16,581 nt of DNA from DASVBJ01 sp036375895 (GCA_036375895.1 DASVBJ010000177.1:1-16581), one strand, 5' to 3'. Positions 7,531 through 15,598 are shown, counted from the stretch's first letter. Notes: generated from the letters alone by a model not told the origin. Numbers and translations: made by a program.

Positions 7531-9464
7531 CCCGCCGTACGGCTGCGACGCCACTGGACCGCCCACCGGACCAGACGACCGGCCTGCGACCGCAGCCGCG
7601 CGCCCACCGGGCGGCGCTCGTCCTTCATCGAGAAGTAGCCGTGGACGGTGCCGTACATGTGGTGCGGGGGCCGCTGGGTGACCTTCGCTCCCGCGAACAC
7701 GAGGCGCTGCTCGTCCTCGGTGCTTCCCGCCGCTCCGCCGTGCACGTAGAAGTCGAGGACGTCACCGGGGGAGGTCCGGCCGACCCGCACGGTTGCCGCG
7801 CCCTGCTCGACCTTCGCCTCGCGACTGTCGCCGTCCCGCCGCCGGCGGACCCGGACCCAGTCGGCGGCCACACCGTCCGGCACGTCGAGCTCGACCCGCA
7901 GCAGGTCGCCCTCCCAGTGCGCCTCGGTGAGCCGGGGCCTCGAGCCGTCCGCCGACTGGCTCCAGCTGCTCGGGGTGCGCAGCGCCAGGTTGCCGCCCTT
8001 CGTGCGGTAGGCGAGCGTGTCGCGGTCGCCCGTCGCCACCGGCTCGCTGGGCAGGGTGACGGTGCCCACCGGCACCCGCCGGACCTCGTTGTCGCCCAGG
8101 AACTGCACCCGGGCGAGCACGTCCCAGATGCCGGGCTCGAGCGGCGCACCGAAGAAGTTGCGGGTGGGGTCGATGACCGCGTCGTAGCCGGCGCGCAGGC
8201 CGACCCCCTTGCCGGTCTCGACCGACTCCGTCCGGTGGCTTCCCTCGAGCGGCCACTCCACCCGGCTCGCGCGGTGCCGCAGCGTCACCTCGAGGACGCC
8301 GTGGTCCTTGGGCAGCAGGACCCTCTTGTCGACGGGAAGGCCGCCCTCCGGCTGGGGCGGCAGCAGGAGGTCGTCGCCTGACCGCTCGAAGCCGACCAGG
8401 GCTCCCCACCGGGAGTCGAGGGACGCGGTGACCGAGACGTGCAGCTTCCCGTCCTGCCACGTGGCACTGTCGAGCCGGACCGCGAACGTCAGCCCGAACC
8501 GCAGCTCCTGCAGCCGGTCGAACAGGTCCCGGTCGCCGACCCGCAGGGCGTGCAGCCGAGCGCGCTTGAGGACAGGCACCCTCTCGTCGAGCCGTTCCGG
8601 GAGCTCCTCGTTGACCAGGCGGTGCAGCGGGTTGAAGACCTGGAGGCGCTCTGCGGTGTTGCGCTGGAGATAGCGCGAGGCCCGGATGGGGTAGAACATG
8701 CGCTCGATGCCCGACACGAGCGCCGCGTCGGTGAACTCTCCGGGCCCGGCGTTACGCCGGAAGATCCGCAGGGCCTCGACGAAGTACTCCCAGTACTCGT
8801 CGTAGTCGATCTTCACCGACGAGTTGTTGCTGCCGTCGTCGTGATGGTTCCACCGGTAGCACGGGTAGTCGGCGAGGACCGAGACGACCTCGGCGAGCGG
8901 CAGGGCCTGCGCCATGAAGGTGTGGTCCTCGAGGCGGACCTTCCCTTCCGGGAACCGGATGGCGTGCTTCGTGAGGAAGTCACGCCGGTAGAGCTTGTGC
9001 ACCGTGCGGGAGGACACGATGTCGTCCTGCAGCGGGTCGGCCACCGCGATGTTGCGCCGGGCCAGGGACCAGTACGGCGTGTTCCGCCCGGCGCGGACGA
9101 CCTTGCCGTAGACGATGTCCGACCCGTTCTCGATCGCCATCGCGTGCAGCCGCTCGAGCGCCTCGGGGAAGAACTCGTCGTCGTTGTCTGCGTAGAAGAC
9201 GTAGTCGCCCCGGGCGAGGTCGGTGCCGATGTTGCGCGGGCGACCCGGCCAGCCCGAGTTGGGGATCGAGGTCACGGTGAAGTGCGGGCGCGTCCGCGCG
9301 ACCGCCTCCAGCCGTTCGCGGGTGCCGTCGGTGGAGCCGTCGTCGACGAAGATCACCTCGAAGTCGTCCGGCGACAGCGACTGCTCGTCGAGCGATCTGA
9401 TCAGGCCGTCGATGTGCCGGCCCGGGTTGTAGACGGCCACCACGACGCTGACCTTGATGGGCAT
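7527..9464 (-). CDS. TarS-like family 2 glycosyltransferase with C-terminal beta-rich modules
   Basis: 645 residues. The N-terminal GT-A domain (1 to about 230) has VVVAVYNPG (7-15), VDDGSTDGT (40-48), NSGWPGRPRN (69-78), the DND metal motif (93-95) and LEDHTF (178-183). NSGxPGxPRN followed by a DxDD motif closely follows the staphylococcal wall teichoic acid glycosyltransferase TarS. A helical linker (about 240-325) leads to two beta-rich modules starting near residues 333 and 515, reminiscent of TarS C-terminal trimerisation domains. It probably adds a hexose or GlcNAc to the polyol-phosphate polymer made by the neighbouring locus. The ATG start has no ribosome binding site but lies 7 nt after TAGCAT, suggesting leaderless transcription. 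Donor sugar and acceptor are unproven. Confidence 0.85.
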   Translation of the reverse strand: MPIKVSVVVAVYNPGRHIDGLIRSLDEQSLSPDDFEVIFVDDGSTDGTRERLEAVARTRPHFTVTSIPNSGWPGRPRNIGTDLARGDYVFYADNDDEFFPEALERLHAMAIENGSDIVYGKVVRAGRNTPYWSLARRNIAVADPLQDDIVSSRTVHKLYRRDFLTKHAIRFPEGKVRLEDHTFMAQALPLAEVVSVLADYPCYRWNHHDDGSNNSSVKIDYDEYWEYFVEALRIFRRNAGPGEFTDAALVSGIERMFYPIRASRYLQRNTAERLQVFNPLHRLVNEELPERLDERVPVLKRARLHALRVGDRDLFDRLQELRFGLTFAVRLDSATWQDGKLHVSVTASLDSRWGALVGFERSGDDLLLPPQPEGGLPVDKRVLLPKDHGVLEVTLRHRASRVEWPLEGSHRTESVETGKGVGLRAGYDAVIDPTRNFFGAPLEPGIWDVLARVQFLGDNEVRRVPVGTVTLPSEPVATGDRDTLAYRTKGGNLALRTPSSWSQSADGSRPRLTEAHWEGDLLRVELDVPDGVAADWVRVRRRRDGDSREAKVEQGAATVRVGRTSPGDVLDFYVHGGAAGSTEDEQRLVFAGAKVTQRPPHHMYGTVHGYFSMKDERRPVGARLRSQAGRLVRWAVQWRRSRTAG

Positions 9465-9471
9465 GACCGCA

Positions 9472-9477
9472 ATGCTA
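9472..9477 (-). promoter_or_regulatory. Candidate -10 element of a leaderless promoter
   Basis: On the minus strand TAGCAT is followed by exactly 7 nt and then the ATG of the TarS-like gene, with no Shine-Dalgarno sequence. TANNNT at that distance places the transcription start at or beside the A of the ATG, as in actinobacterial leaderless genes. No -35 element is clear. Confidence 0.4.
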
Positions 9478-9560
9478 ACCGTCGCCCGAACTGCCTACTC
9501 CGGCACGGTCTTTGTCATATCCCGGACACGCTGCGTGGCCGGTGCGACGATGAAAACGAG

Positions 9561-9588
9561 TCAAGCACGCTGCCGACCGCGCCGATGG
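9561..9588 (+). promoter_or_regulatory. Candidate sigma-28 (FliA/WhiG-type) promoter
   Basis: TCAA (9561-9564), then 16 nt, then GCCGATGG (9581-9588), 37 nt before the SpoIID-domain gene. The known WhiG consensus is TAAA-N15/16-GCCGATAA and the E. coli FliA consensus is TAAAGTTT-N11-GCCGATAA. The same pattern with identical spacing precedes the amidase gene at 15692. Confidence 0.55.
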
Positions 9589-9625
9589 TCGAGGGTCAGC
9601 GGGGAACTCGGGGAGGTAGTGGGAC

Positions 9626-11719
9626 ATGGGCGCGCGCGGCGGGGCACGAGGATCGCTGGGTCGGACACGGCGGTGGCTGGCGGCGCTCACGGTGGCCGCG
9701 TGCGGCGCGGCGGTCCTGGTGGCCGGCGGGCCGGTGGCCTCGGCGACCGAGGTGATCGTGCGGCCCGGCGACGGGATGCTCCGCGTCATCGGCCACGGCT
9801 ACGGCCACGGCCGCGGCATGTCCCAGTGGGGCGCCTACGGCGCCGCGACCAAGGGCCTGACCTACACCCAGATCCTTGCCTTCTACTACCCGAGCACGTC
9901 GCTGGGCACCTTGCCCAACCGCGCGATCCGGGTGCGCGTGACCTCCGACACCGACGGAGCCACCGAGGTGATCGCCCAGGACGGGCTGACGGCGTCGATG
10001 AGCGGCAGGAGCGGGGTGCTGCCCGTCTCGCCGAACATCCCGAGGTGGCGTGCGGTCAAGGACGCCAGCGCGCTGAAGCTGCAGTACTTCAGCGTCTCCT
10101 CGGGCAACATCTGGCGCGACTCCAACCTCTTCGACGGCCTCGCGCCGGGGCCGATCACCTTCAGCCGGCCGGCCGGCACCGTGCGGCTTCGGCTGCCGGC
10201 GGCCGCCTCGACCTACCAGACGGCCTTCGACCGCGAGTACGCCGGCACGGTGACCGCGGTCCGCGTGGGCACCGCCCACCACTCGGTGGTCTCGACGGCG
10301 ATGGAGACCTACCTGCGGGGCGTCGTCCCGAACGAGATGCCCGCCGGCTGGCACGCGCAGGCGCTGCGCAGCCAGGCGGTGGCCGCCCGCACGTACGCCG
10401 CGAGGCAGCGAGCCACGGCCCCCTCGACGCAGCCGTTCGACACGTGCGACAGCACGGCTTGCCAGGTGTTCGACGGTCTGGCCGACTTCTCGACGTCCGG
10501 CGAGCTGCTGCTGGCCCGCACCGACCCCCGCACCGACGACGCCATCGCGAAGTCGGTCGACGGCAACGGCGTGCCGCGCGTCGTGGTCTACCAGGGCGCG
10601 CTCGCGTTCACCGAGTTCAGCGCGTCCAACGGCGGGTACAGCACCGCCGGCACGGTCGACGGGTCCGCGGTGCCCTACCTCATCGCCCAGGTCGACCCCT
10701 ACGACGGGGTGGTCGCCGGGTCGCGCAACACCTGGACCGACTCGGTGGCGACCTCCACCATCGAGAAGAGCTACCCGGCCATCGGCACGCTGACCTCGAT
10801 GCGCCTCACCCGTGACGGGCGCGGCGACCAGGGCGGCCGCATCGACTCTCTCGTGCTCGTCGGCACCAAGGGCAGCGTGACCGTCGACGGTGCCGATTTC
10901 GCCAAGGCGGCCGGCTTCCTGCACCGCTGGTGGGCGCAGCAGTACGTGCCGCTGGCGCACGACATGACGAGTGACGGCAACCCGGACGTGGTCGGCCGGG
11001 TGGCCTCGACGGGACAGCTGCGCATCTACCGCGGCAACGGGGCCGGCGGCTGGACCGGGGGAGCCCTGACGCTGGGCTACGGATGGAACGCGATGTCGGC
11101 CATCGAGGTCGCGGGCGACTTCGACGGCGACGGGCTCAGTGACCTGGTCACCGTCGAGAAGTCCACCGGCCGCCTCTACCTCTACCCCGGCACCGGCACC
11201 GGCTCGGTGACTGCTCGTCGCCTCATCGGCACCGGCTGGGCCAGCCTGCGCGCGGTCACCTCGGTCGGCGACCTCAGCGGGGACGGCCTGCCGGACCTCG
11301 TCGCGATCGCCACGAACGGCGACCTGCGGCTCTACCCCGGCAACGGTGCGGCCGGCTTCAAGCCCACCCAGGTGGCGGGCACCGGCTGGAGCGGATTCGA
11401 CCAGCTCATCGGCATGGGGGACGTGAACGGCGACACGTACCCCGACCTGCTGGGCCGGATCAAGTCGACCGGGCGGCTGGCGTTCTACCGGGGCAACGGG
11501 TCGGGCCGGTTCCTCGCCGGCAGCACGGTCACCGGGCCCGGCTGGAACGCGATGTCGCAGCTCGTCTCGCCCGGTGACTGGGACCGCGACGGCCGCCCCG
11601 ACCTGCTCGCGATCGAGAAGTCGACGGGAACCCTGTGGCTCTACCCCGGCGCGGGCACGTCCTTCGGGACGCGCCGCGCCGTCGGCAGCGGCTGGGCCGG
11701 CATCAACAGCATCGCCTGA
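9626..11719 (+). CDS. Secreted SpoIID/LytB-domain protein with FG-GAP repeats
   Basis: 697 residues. A signal peptide with an Arg-rich N-region and hydrophobic core ends at ASA (38-40). The SpoIID domain starts at GHGYGHGRGMSQWGA (56-70) and its core YLRGVVPNEMP...QALRSQAVAARTYA carries Glu237, the position of the catalytic acid in SpoIID-type lytic transglycosylases. Five calcium-binding-like FG-GAP/VCBS repeats of about 50 residues follow, with Asp-rich loops near 450, 498 (DFDGDGLSD), 549, 599 and 651. It probably cleaves or binds denuded peptidoglycan outside the cell, while the repeats form a beta-propeller-like ligand or wall-binding part. Despite the name, no sporulation role is implied. 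The ATG has GGGAGG (9611-9616) 9 nt upstream. A sigma-28-like promoter precedes it. Confidence 0.9.
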   Translation: MGARGGARGSLGRTRRWLAALTVAACGAAVLVAGGPVASATEVIVRPGDGMLRVIGHGYGHGRGMSQWGAYGAATKGLTYTQILAFYYPSTSLGTLPNRAIRVRVTSDTDGATEVIAQDGLTASMSGRSGVLPVSPNIPRWRAVKDASALKLQYFSVSSGNIWRDSNLFDGLAPGPITFSRPAGTVRLRLPAAASTYQTAFDREYAGTVTAVRVGTAHHSVVSTAMETYLRGVVPNEMPAGWHAQALRSQAVAARTYAARQRATAPSTQPFDTCDSTACQVFDGLADFSTSGELLLARTDPRTDDAIAKSVDGNGVPRVVVYQGALAFTEFSASNGGYSTAGTVDGSAVPYLIAQVDPYDGVVAGSRNTWTDSVATSTIEKSYPAIGTLTSMRLTRDGRGDQGGRIDSLVLVGTKGSVTVDGADFAKAAGFLHRWWAQQYVPLAHDMTSDGNPDVVGRVASTGQLRIYRGNGAGGWTGGALTLGYGWNAMSAIEVAGDFDGDGLSDLVTVEKSTGRLYLYPGTGTGSVTARRLIGTGWASLRAVTSVGDLSGDGLPDLVAIATNGDLRLYPGNGAAGFKPTQVAGTGWSGFDQLIGMGDVNGDTYPDLLGRIKSTGRLAFYRGNGSGRFLAGSTVTGPGWNAMSQLVSPGDWDRDGRPDLLAIEKSTGTLWLYPGAGTSFGTRRAVGSGWAGINSIA

Positions 11720-11730
11720 GCGCGCTCAGG
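11715..11730. terminator. 16-bp perfect palindrome containing two convergent stop codons
   Basis: CCTGAGCGCGCTCAGG is a perfect 16-bp palindrome. It contains the TGA of the SpoIID gene (11717-11719) and the TCA (reverse TGA) of scoB (11726-11728), with only 6 nt between the genes. Either RNA would fold a stem of about 6 bp with a 4-nt loop. There is no T-tract. A bidirectional terminator or transcript-end hairpin is likely. Confidence 0.55.
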
Positions 11731-12379
11731 TCGTGACCGTCACGTCGTCCGGGACGGTGAAGGGCGCACCGGTCTGCTCGCGCAGCTCGTCGATCTGCAC
11801 ACCCGGTGCCAGCTCGCGCAGGACCAGGCCGTCCGGCGTCACGTCGAGCACGCACAGGTCGGTGATGACGCGGTCGACGACGCCACGACCGGTGTAGGGG
11901 AGCGAGCACTCCTCGACGATCTTGTGCGAGCCGTCCTTGGCGACGTGCTCCATGAGCACGATCACCCGCTTGGCGCCGTGCACGAGGTCCATGGCGCCGC
12001 CCATGCCCTTGACCATCTTCCCGGGGATCATCCAGTTCGCCAGGTCGCCGCGGTGGGAGACCTGCATCGCGCCCAGGATCGCCGCGTCGACGTGGCCACC
12101 GCGGATCATGCCGAACGACGTGGCGGAGTCGAAGAACGACGCCCCCGGCAGCAGGGTGACGGTCTCCTTGCCGGCGTTGATCAGGTCGGCGTCCTCGTCG
12201 CCCTCGAACGGGTAGGGCCCGACGCCGAGGATGCCGTTCTCGCTCTGCAGGACGACGGTCACGTCCTCGGAGAGGTAGTTGGGCACCAGGGTGGGCAGGC
12301 CGATGCCGAGGTTGACGTACTGTCCGTCCTGCAGCTCCCGGGCCGCGCGGGCCGCCATCTGCTCGCGGGTGAGCGCCAT
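11726..12379 (-). CDS. scoB: Succinyl-CoA:3-ketoacid CoA-transferase subunit B
   Basis: 217-residue beta subunit of the cytoplasmic heteromeric CoA-transferase that moves CoA between succinyl-CoA and acetoacetate or related 3-oxoacids. The family I CoA-transferase catalytic glutamate is Glu47 in SENGILG (46-52). Other typical stretches are NLGIGLPT (23-30), GAMQVS and GGAMDLVHGAKR. Length is normal. The ATG lies 3 nt after the scoA stop, and AGGAGG, overlapping the end of scoA, is 8 nt upstream of it, so translation is coupled. It belongs to ketone-body or 3-oxoacid catabolism and has no obvious link to the wall genes on either side. Confidence 0.95.
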   Translation of the reverse strand: MALTREQMAARAARELQDGQYVNLGIGLPTLVPNYLSEDVTVVLQSENGILGVGPYPFEGDEDADLINAGKETVTLLPGASFFDSATSFGMIRGGHVDAAILGAMQVSHRGDLANWMIPGKMVKGMGGAMDLVHGAKRVIVLMEHVAKDGSHKIVEECSLPYTGRGVVDRVITDLCVLDVTPDGLVLRELAPGVQIDELREQTGAPFTVPDDVTVTT

Positions 12380-12382
12380 CGC

Positions 12383-13174
12383 TCAGGCCTCCTCGGTCGT
12401 CGTGGCACCGGGGCGGGGGCGCACCGTGCGCCGCTCGATGCGCTTCTCGGCGTCGGGTCCGACGTGCAGGACCCGCTGCACGAAGATGCCCGGGGTGTGG
12501 ACGTCCTCAGGCGTGATCTCGCCGGGCTCCACCAGGTGCTCGACCTGGGCGATGGTGACCCGCCCGGCCATCGCGCACAGCGGGTTGAAGTTGCGGGCGC
12601 TCTCCCGGAACACCAGGTTGCCGTGACGGTCGCCCTTCCACGCGTGCACCAGCGCGAAGTCGCAGACGATCGCCTCCTCCAGCACGAACGTGCGGGGCTC
12701 GCCGTCCACGACGAACTCGCGGGTCTCCTTCGCGGGCGAGGCGAGCGCCACGGAGCCGTCGCTGTCGTAGCGCCAGGGCAGGCCGCCCTCCGCCACCTGG
12801 GTGCCGACCCCGGTGGCGGTGTAGAAGGCGGGGATGCCGCTGCCGCCGGCCCGCAGCCGCTCGGCAAGGGTGCCCTGCGGCGTCAGCTCGACCTCGAGCT
12901 CGCCGGAGAGGAACTGCCGGGCGAACTCCTTGTTCTCCCCGACGTACGACGACGTCATCCGGGAGATGCGGTGGTCGCGAAGGAGGACGCCCAGACCCCA
13001 CTCGTCCACGCCGCAGTTGTTGGACACCGCCCGCAGGTCGGTGGTGCCGGCGTCGTGCAGGGCGCGGATGAGCTCACCGGGGATGCCGCAGAGACCGAAG
13101 CCTCCGACGGCCAGCGTGGCGCCGTCGGGGATGTCGGCGACGGCCTCGGCTGCGGAGCGGACCACCTTGTCCAT
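12383..13174 (-). CDS. scoA: Succinyl-CoA:3-ketoacid CoA-transferase subunit A
   Basis: 263-residue alpha subunit, partner of ScoB. The CoA-transferase signature GGFGLCGIPGELI (24-36) is intact, and YVGENKEFARQFLSG, LTPQGTLAERLRAGG and FALVHAWKGDRHGN are the usual conserved blocks. From memory the whole protein follows M. tuberculosis ScoA closely, including the MDKVV start. The C-terminus is somewhat longer, with an Arg/Pro/Thr tail. AGAGG precedes the ATG by 11 nt. A possible -10, TAGAGT, lies on the minus strand at 13222-13217, giving a leader of about 35 nt. A glutaconate- or oxoadipate-specific enzyme (PcaI-like) is a less likely alternative. Confidence 0.95.
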   Translation of the reverse strand: MDKVVRSAAEAVADIPDGATLAVGGFGLCGIPGELIRALHDAGTTDLRAVSNNCGVDEWGLGVLLRDHRISRMTSSYVGENKEFARQFLSGELEVELTPQGTLAERLRAGGSGIPAFYTATGVGTQVAEGGLPWRYDSDGSVALASPAKETREFVVDGEPRTFVLEEAIVCDFALVHAWKGDRHGNLVFRESARNFNPLCAMAGRVTIAQVEHLVEPGEITPEDVHTPGIFVQRVLHVGPDAEKRIERRTVRPRPGATTTEEA

Positions 13175-13234
13175 GCGTGCTGCGACCTCTCGTCGAGGGT
13201 GCGTGCGGTCGTAGGGACTCTAGTGGTCCGAAGG

Positions 13235-14737
13235 CTACGAGCAGATGTCCTGGTCGGCCTTGCGGGTCTTGATCGATGTGGTGGGCCGGGGGGTTGCGGT
13301 GGAGCCCGCGACCCGCACCGGCACGACCTGTGGGTCGTCGGCGCCGATGGTGACGACGAGGGTCCCCGACAGGGAGATGTCCTCCTGCAGGGTCGAGCCG
13401 GACAGCGCCGCGCTGAGGGTGCGCCCGGACTCGTCGTACGCCGGGTCGTAGCGCACCGTCGTCGTCGGGTAGTCGTCGCGGTCGGCGGTGGCCACCCCGG
13501 TGATCTGGAACCCCTCGGCGGCGAGCTTCTCGGCCAGCCGGCTCGCCGCTCCCGTGACGCCGGAGCCGTTCAGCACCCGCACCCTGATGCGCTCGGGCGG
13601 GGTCTTGAGCGGCGGCCCGGCCGTGCTCGAGGCGGTGGGGTCCGGGCTGGCGCTCGCGTTGGACTTCTCCTGGCCGGGCAGCGGCCGGTCGAAGCGCAGC
13701 GAGCTCCACAGCGCGTCCGCGGCGGTCTCGTCCCACACGACCGTGGCCTGCGGGTTGTCCGGGTCGGGCTTGTGCGGGACGGTCACGAAGCTCACGTCGT
13801 CGGACTTGAGCCCCTGGACGCTCTTGGCCAGCTTGCGCAGGTCGTTGAGGCTGCCCAGGTCCGGGTCGGTGGTGATGGACTTCGTCGCCGCGTCGAGGAA
13901 GCCGAACAGCCGGTCGGCGCGCAGCAGCCCCGTGCTCTGGACCTTGTTCACCATGGATGACAGGAACGCCTGCTGCCGGTCGATGCGGCTCAGGTCGCTG
14001 CCGTCACCGAGGCCGTGACGGGTACGGACGTAGGCCAGGGCGTCACGCCCCTTGACGGTCTGGCGGCCCGCGTCCAGGTGCAGCTGCGACTTCGAGTCGT
14101 CGACCCGCTTCGGCAGGCAGATCTCCACCCCGTCGAGGGCGTCCACCATGTGCTTGAAGCCGGAGAAGTCGATGACGACGTAGTGGTCGACGTGCACGTC
14201 GGTCAGGGACTCGACGGTGCGGATGGTGCAGGCGGCCCCGCCGAGCGAGTAGGCCTCGTTGATGCGGGCTCGCCGCGGGGTGGTCGTGGTGCCGTCGCCG
14301 CGTCGGCAGTCGGGGATGTCGACGACGGAGTCGCGGGGGATGCTGACGAGGACTGCGCTCTTCCGGTCGGCGGCGAGGTGCAGCATGATCGTGGTGTCCG
14401 AGCGCGCCCCCTCGATGCGGCGGCCGTAGCCGGAGTTGGCGCCGGCGCGGGTGTCCGACCCGATGAGCAGGATGTTCTGCGCCCGGTGCTTGCCCTGCGG
14501 CTCCGCGACGACGTCGGGACGGTCTCCCAGCAGTCCGGAGATGTCCTGGCTGTTGAGGTTGTTGCTGAGCTTGTAGTAGGCGACGACCGCGCCGGCTGTG
14601 CCGGTCAGGGCCACCAGCGCGGCCACGACGGCGAGGGCCGTCAACGCCTGGCGGAGGGGCCCCCGCGGCGCGGCGTGGCGTGCGCGCGGCGCAGCGTGGC
14701 GGGCGCGCGTCTTGCGCCGCCTCGTGGGGTTGGGCAA
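13235..14737 (-). CDS. LytR-CpsA-Psr (LCP) family cell wall polymer ligase with LytR_C domain
   Basis: 500 residues. A basic cytoplasmic N-terminus and one membrane segment (about 30-55) lead to an extracellular LCP domain with SDTRAG (94-99), ARSDTTIML (111-119), IPRDS (133-137) and YVRTRHG with RIDRQQ (216-236), the conserved Arg/Asp residues that bind polyprenyl pyrophosphate. A Ser/Pro linker (about 335-360) precedes a LytR_C domain (362-446, RVRVLNGSG). LCP enzymes attach wall polymers such as teichoic acid or arabinogalactan to peptidoglycan, so this could finish the pathway encoded at 124-9464. The start is a TTG with AAGGA 9 nt upstream and no longer in-frame start nearby. A 7-bp hairpin lies in the 68-nt gap before it. 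Which polymer it handles is inference. Confidence 0.92.
   Translation of the reverse strand: MPNPTRRRKTRARHAAPRARHAAPRGPLRQALTALAVVAALVALTGTAGAVVAYYKLSNNLNSQDISGLLGDRPDVVAEPQGKHRAQNILLIGSDTRAGANSGYGRRIEGARSDTTIMLHLAADRKSAVLVSIPRDSVVDIPDCRRGDGTTTTPRRARINEAYSLGGAACTIRTVESLTDVHVDHYVVIDFSGFKHMVDALDGVEICLPKRVDDSKSQLHLDAGRQTVKGRDALAYVRTRHGLGDGSDLSRIDRQQAFLSSMVNKVQSTGLLRADRLFGFLDAATKSITTDPDLGSLNDLRKLAKSVQGLKSDDVSFVTVPHKPDPDNPQATVVWDETAADALWSSLRFDRPLPGQEKSNASASPDPTASSTAGPPLKTPPERIRVRVLNGSGVTGAASRLAEKLAAEGFQITGVATADRDDYPTTTVRYDPAYDESGRTLSAALSGSTLQEDISLSGTLVVTIGADDPQVVPVRVAGSTATPRPTTSIKTRKADQDICS
14666..14707. repeat. Two 21-bp tandem repeats in the LCP N-terminus
   Basis: Two adjacent 21-bp units with two mismatches encode RARHAAP twice (residues 11-24) in the cytoplasmic basic tail of the LCP protein. 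Both differences are synonymous third-position changes. Confidence 0.85.
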
Positions 14738-14761
14738 CCTGACCGGTCCTTCGTCGGGGCG

Positions 14762-14777
14762 TGCGTGGGGCCACGCA
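14762..14777. terminator. Hairpin between the TIGR03089 and LCP genes
   Basis: TGCGTGG (14762-14768) and CCACGCA (14771-14777) form a strong stem (7 bp around GG, or 6 bp with a 4-nt loop) in the gap between two minus-strand genes. It could end the upstream transcript or lie in the LCP leader; there is no T-tract. A possible minus-strand -10, TAGACT, is at 14803-14798. Confidence 0.35.
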
Positions 14778-14805
14778 ACGCGCAGGGACGACGGGCCAGT
14801 CTAGG

Positions 14806-15591
14806 TCAGATCGCTCGCAGACCTGACATCGCGCTGGTCGGCAGGCCTGTCGCCGCGGTGACGTTCTCGCTCGCGACGCGTGCCGCCAGCCGCTCCGGCG
14901 CGAGGTTGCGGCAGAGCACTGCCGTGACGTCCGCGGCCAGGGGGACGAGGAGGCCGGCGAGGACCGCGTGTGCCGTGTCGAGCGTGTGTGTCGTGAGCAG
15001 CCGGTCGCCGCGCGTGAGGTGCCAGTCGTCTGCGGCGCGGGCGGCGCGGTCGACCAGGGCGGCGCCGGACAGCGACCCCTCGGCGGTGCGCATCGCCTCG
15101 GCCTGCGGGTCGACCGGCCGGCCGGCCACGAACCGGTCGCCGTGGGACCTGATCTCGAGGTCGTAGTCGATGCTCGGCGGGGCCGGCCGCGGCACGCCCG
15201 GGCGGGGCAGCCCCAGCGGACCCAACCCGAGCACGACGACCTCGGCGGCCGCCGGCGGCTCGCCGACCTGGTCCGGGCCGACGACCGCCACGTCGGCCCG
15301 CTCGGCGCCGGGGGCCGCCACCGCGCCGAGCGCCCAGCACGCGCCGAGCCAGACCGCGGCCTGCCAGTGCGCCGGCAGGTGCAGGGCCACGGTCGTGCCC
15401 GCGTCGGCGCCGAGGTCGTCGCGCAGGAGGTTGGCCGTCTTGGCGACCCAGTTGGCGAAGGTCGTGACCGACAGCTCGACCCGCTCGTCGCCGGCGTCGT
15501 CGTAGTAGGTGATGAGCGGTCGGGCCGGGTCCCGCAGCAGCGCGGCGTCGAGCAGGGCGGCCGGGGTCCGGGGAGTGCTCGCAGGGCTCAC
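14806..15591 (-). CDS. TIGR03089 family protein (AMP-binding-enzyme-like, actinobacterial)
   Basis: 261 residues. The N-terminal half resembles the start of acyl-CoA synthetase/AMP-binding enzymes (ITYYDDAGDERVELSV, then NWVAKTANLL and ALHLPAHWQAAVWLGACWALGAV). The ATP-binding P-loop and the C-terminal domain of active adenylating enzymes are absent, so it is unlikely to be a complete ligase. TIGR03089 proteins are known from actinobacteria and often sit beside an LCP gene, as here. The open frame runs far upstream to 16251, but those residues are antisense to the amidase. The GTG at 15591 begins recognisable family sequence. It lacks a ribosome binding site and lies 7 nt after TACGCT, suggesting a leaderless transcript. 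Function unknown; a cofactor-free binding or regulatory role near the wall machinery is a guess. Confidence 0.8.
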   Translation of the reverse strand: MSPASTPRTPAALLDAALLRDPARPLITYYDDAGDERVELSVTTFANWVAKTANLLRDDLGADAGTTVALHLPAHWQAAVWLGACWALGAVAAPGAERADVAVVGPDQVGEPPAAAEVVVLGLGPLGLPRPGVPRPAPPSIDYDLEIRSHGDRFVAGRPVDPQAEAMRTAEGSLSGAALVDRAARAADDWHLTRGDRLLTTHTLDTAHAVLAGLLVPLAADVTAVLCRNLAPERLAARVASENVTAATGLPTSAMSGLRAI

Positions 15592-15598
15592 CGTCGGC

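Noticed and set aside
11726..13174. A role for scoA-scoB in the wall-polymer system.
   Set aside because: They are a standard two-subunit CoA-transferase with close relatives in ordinary 3-oxoacid metabolism; adjacency alone is the only link.
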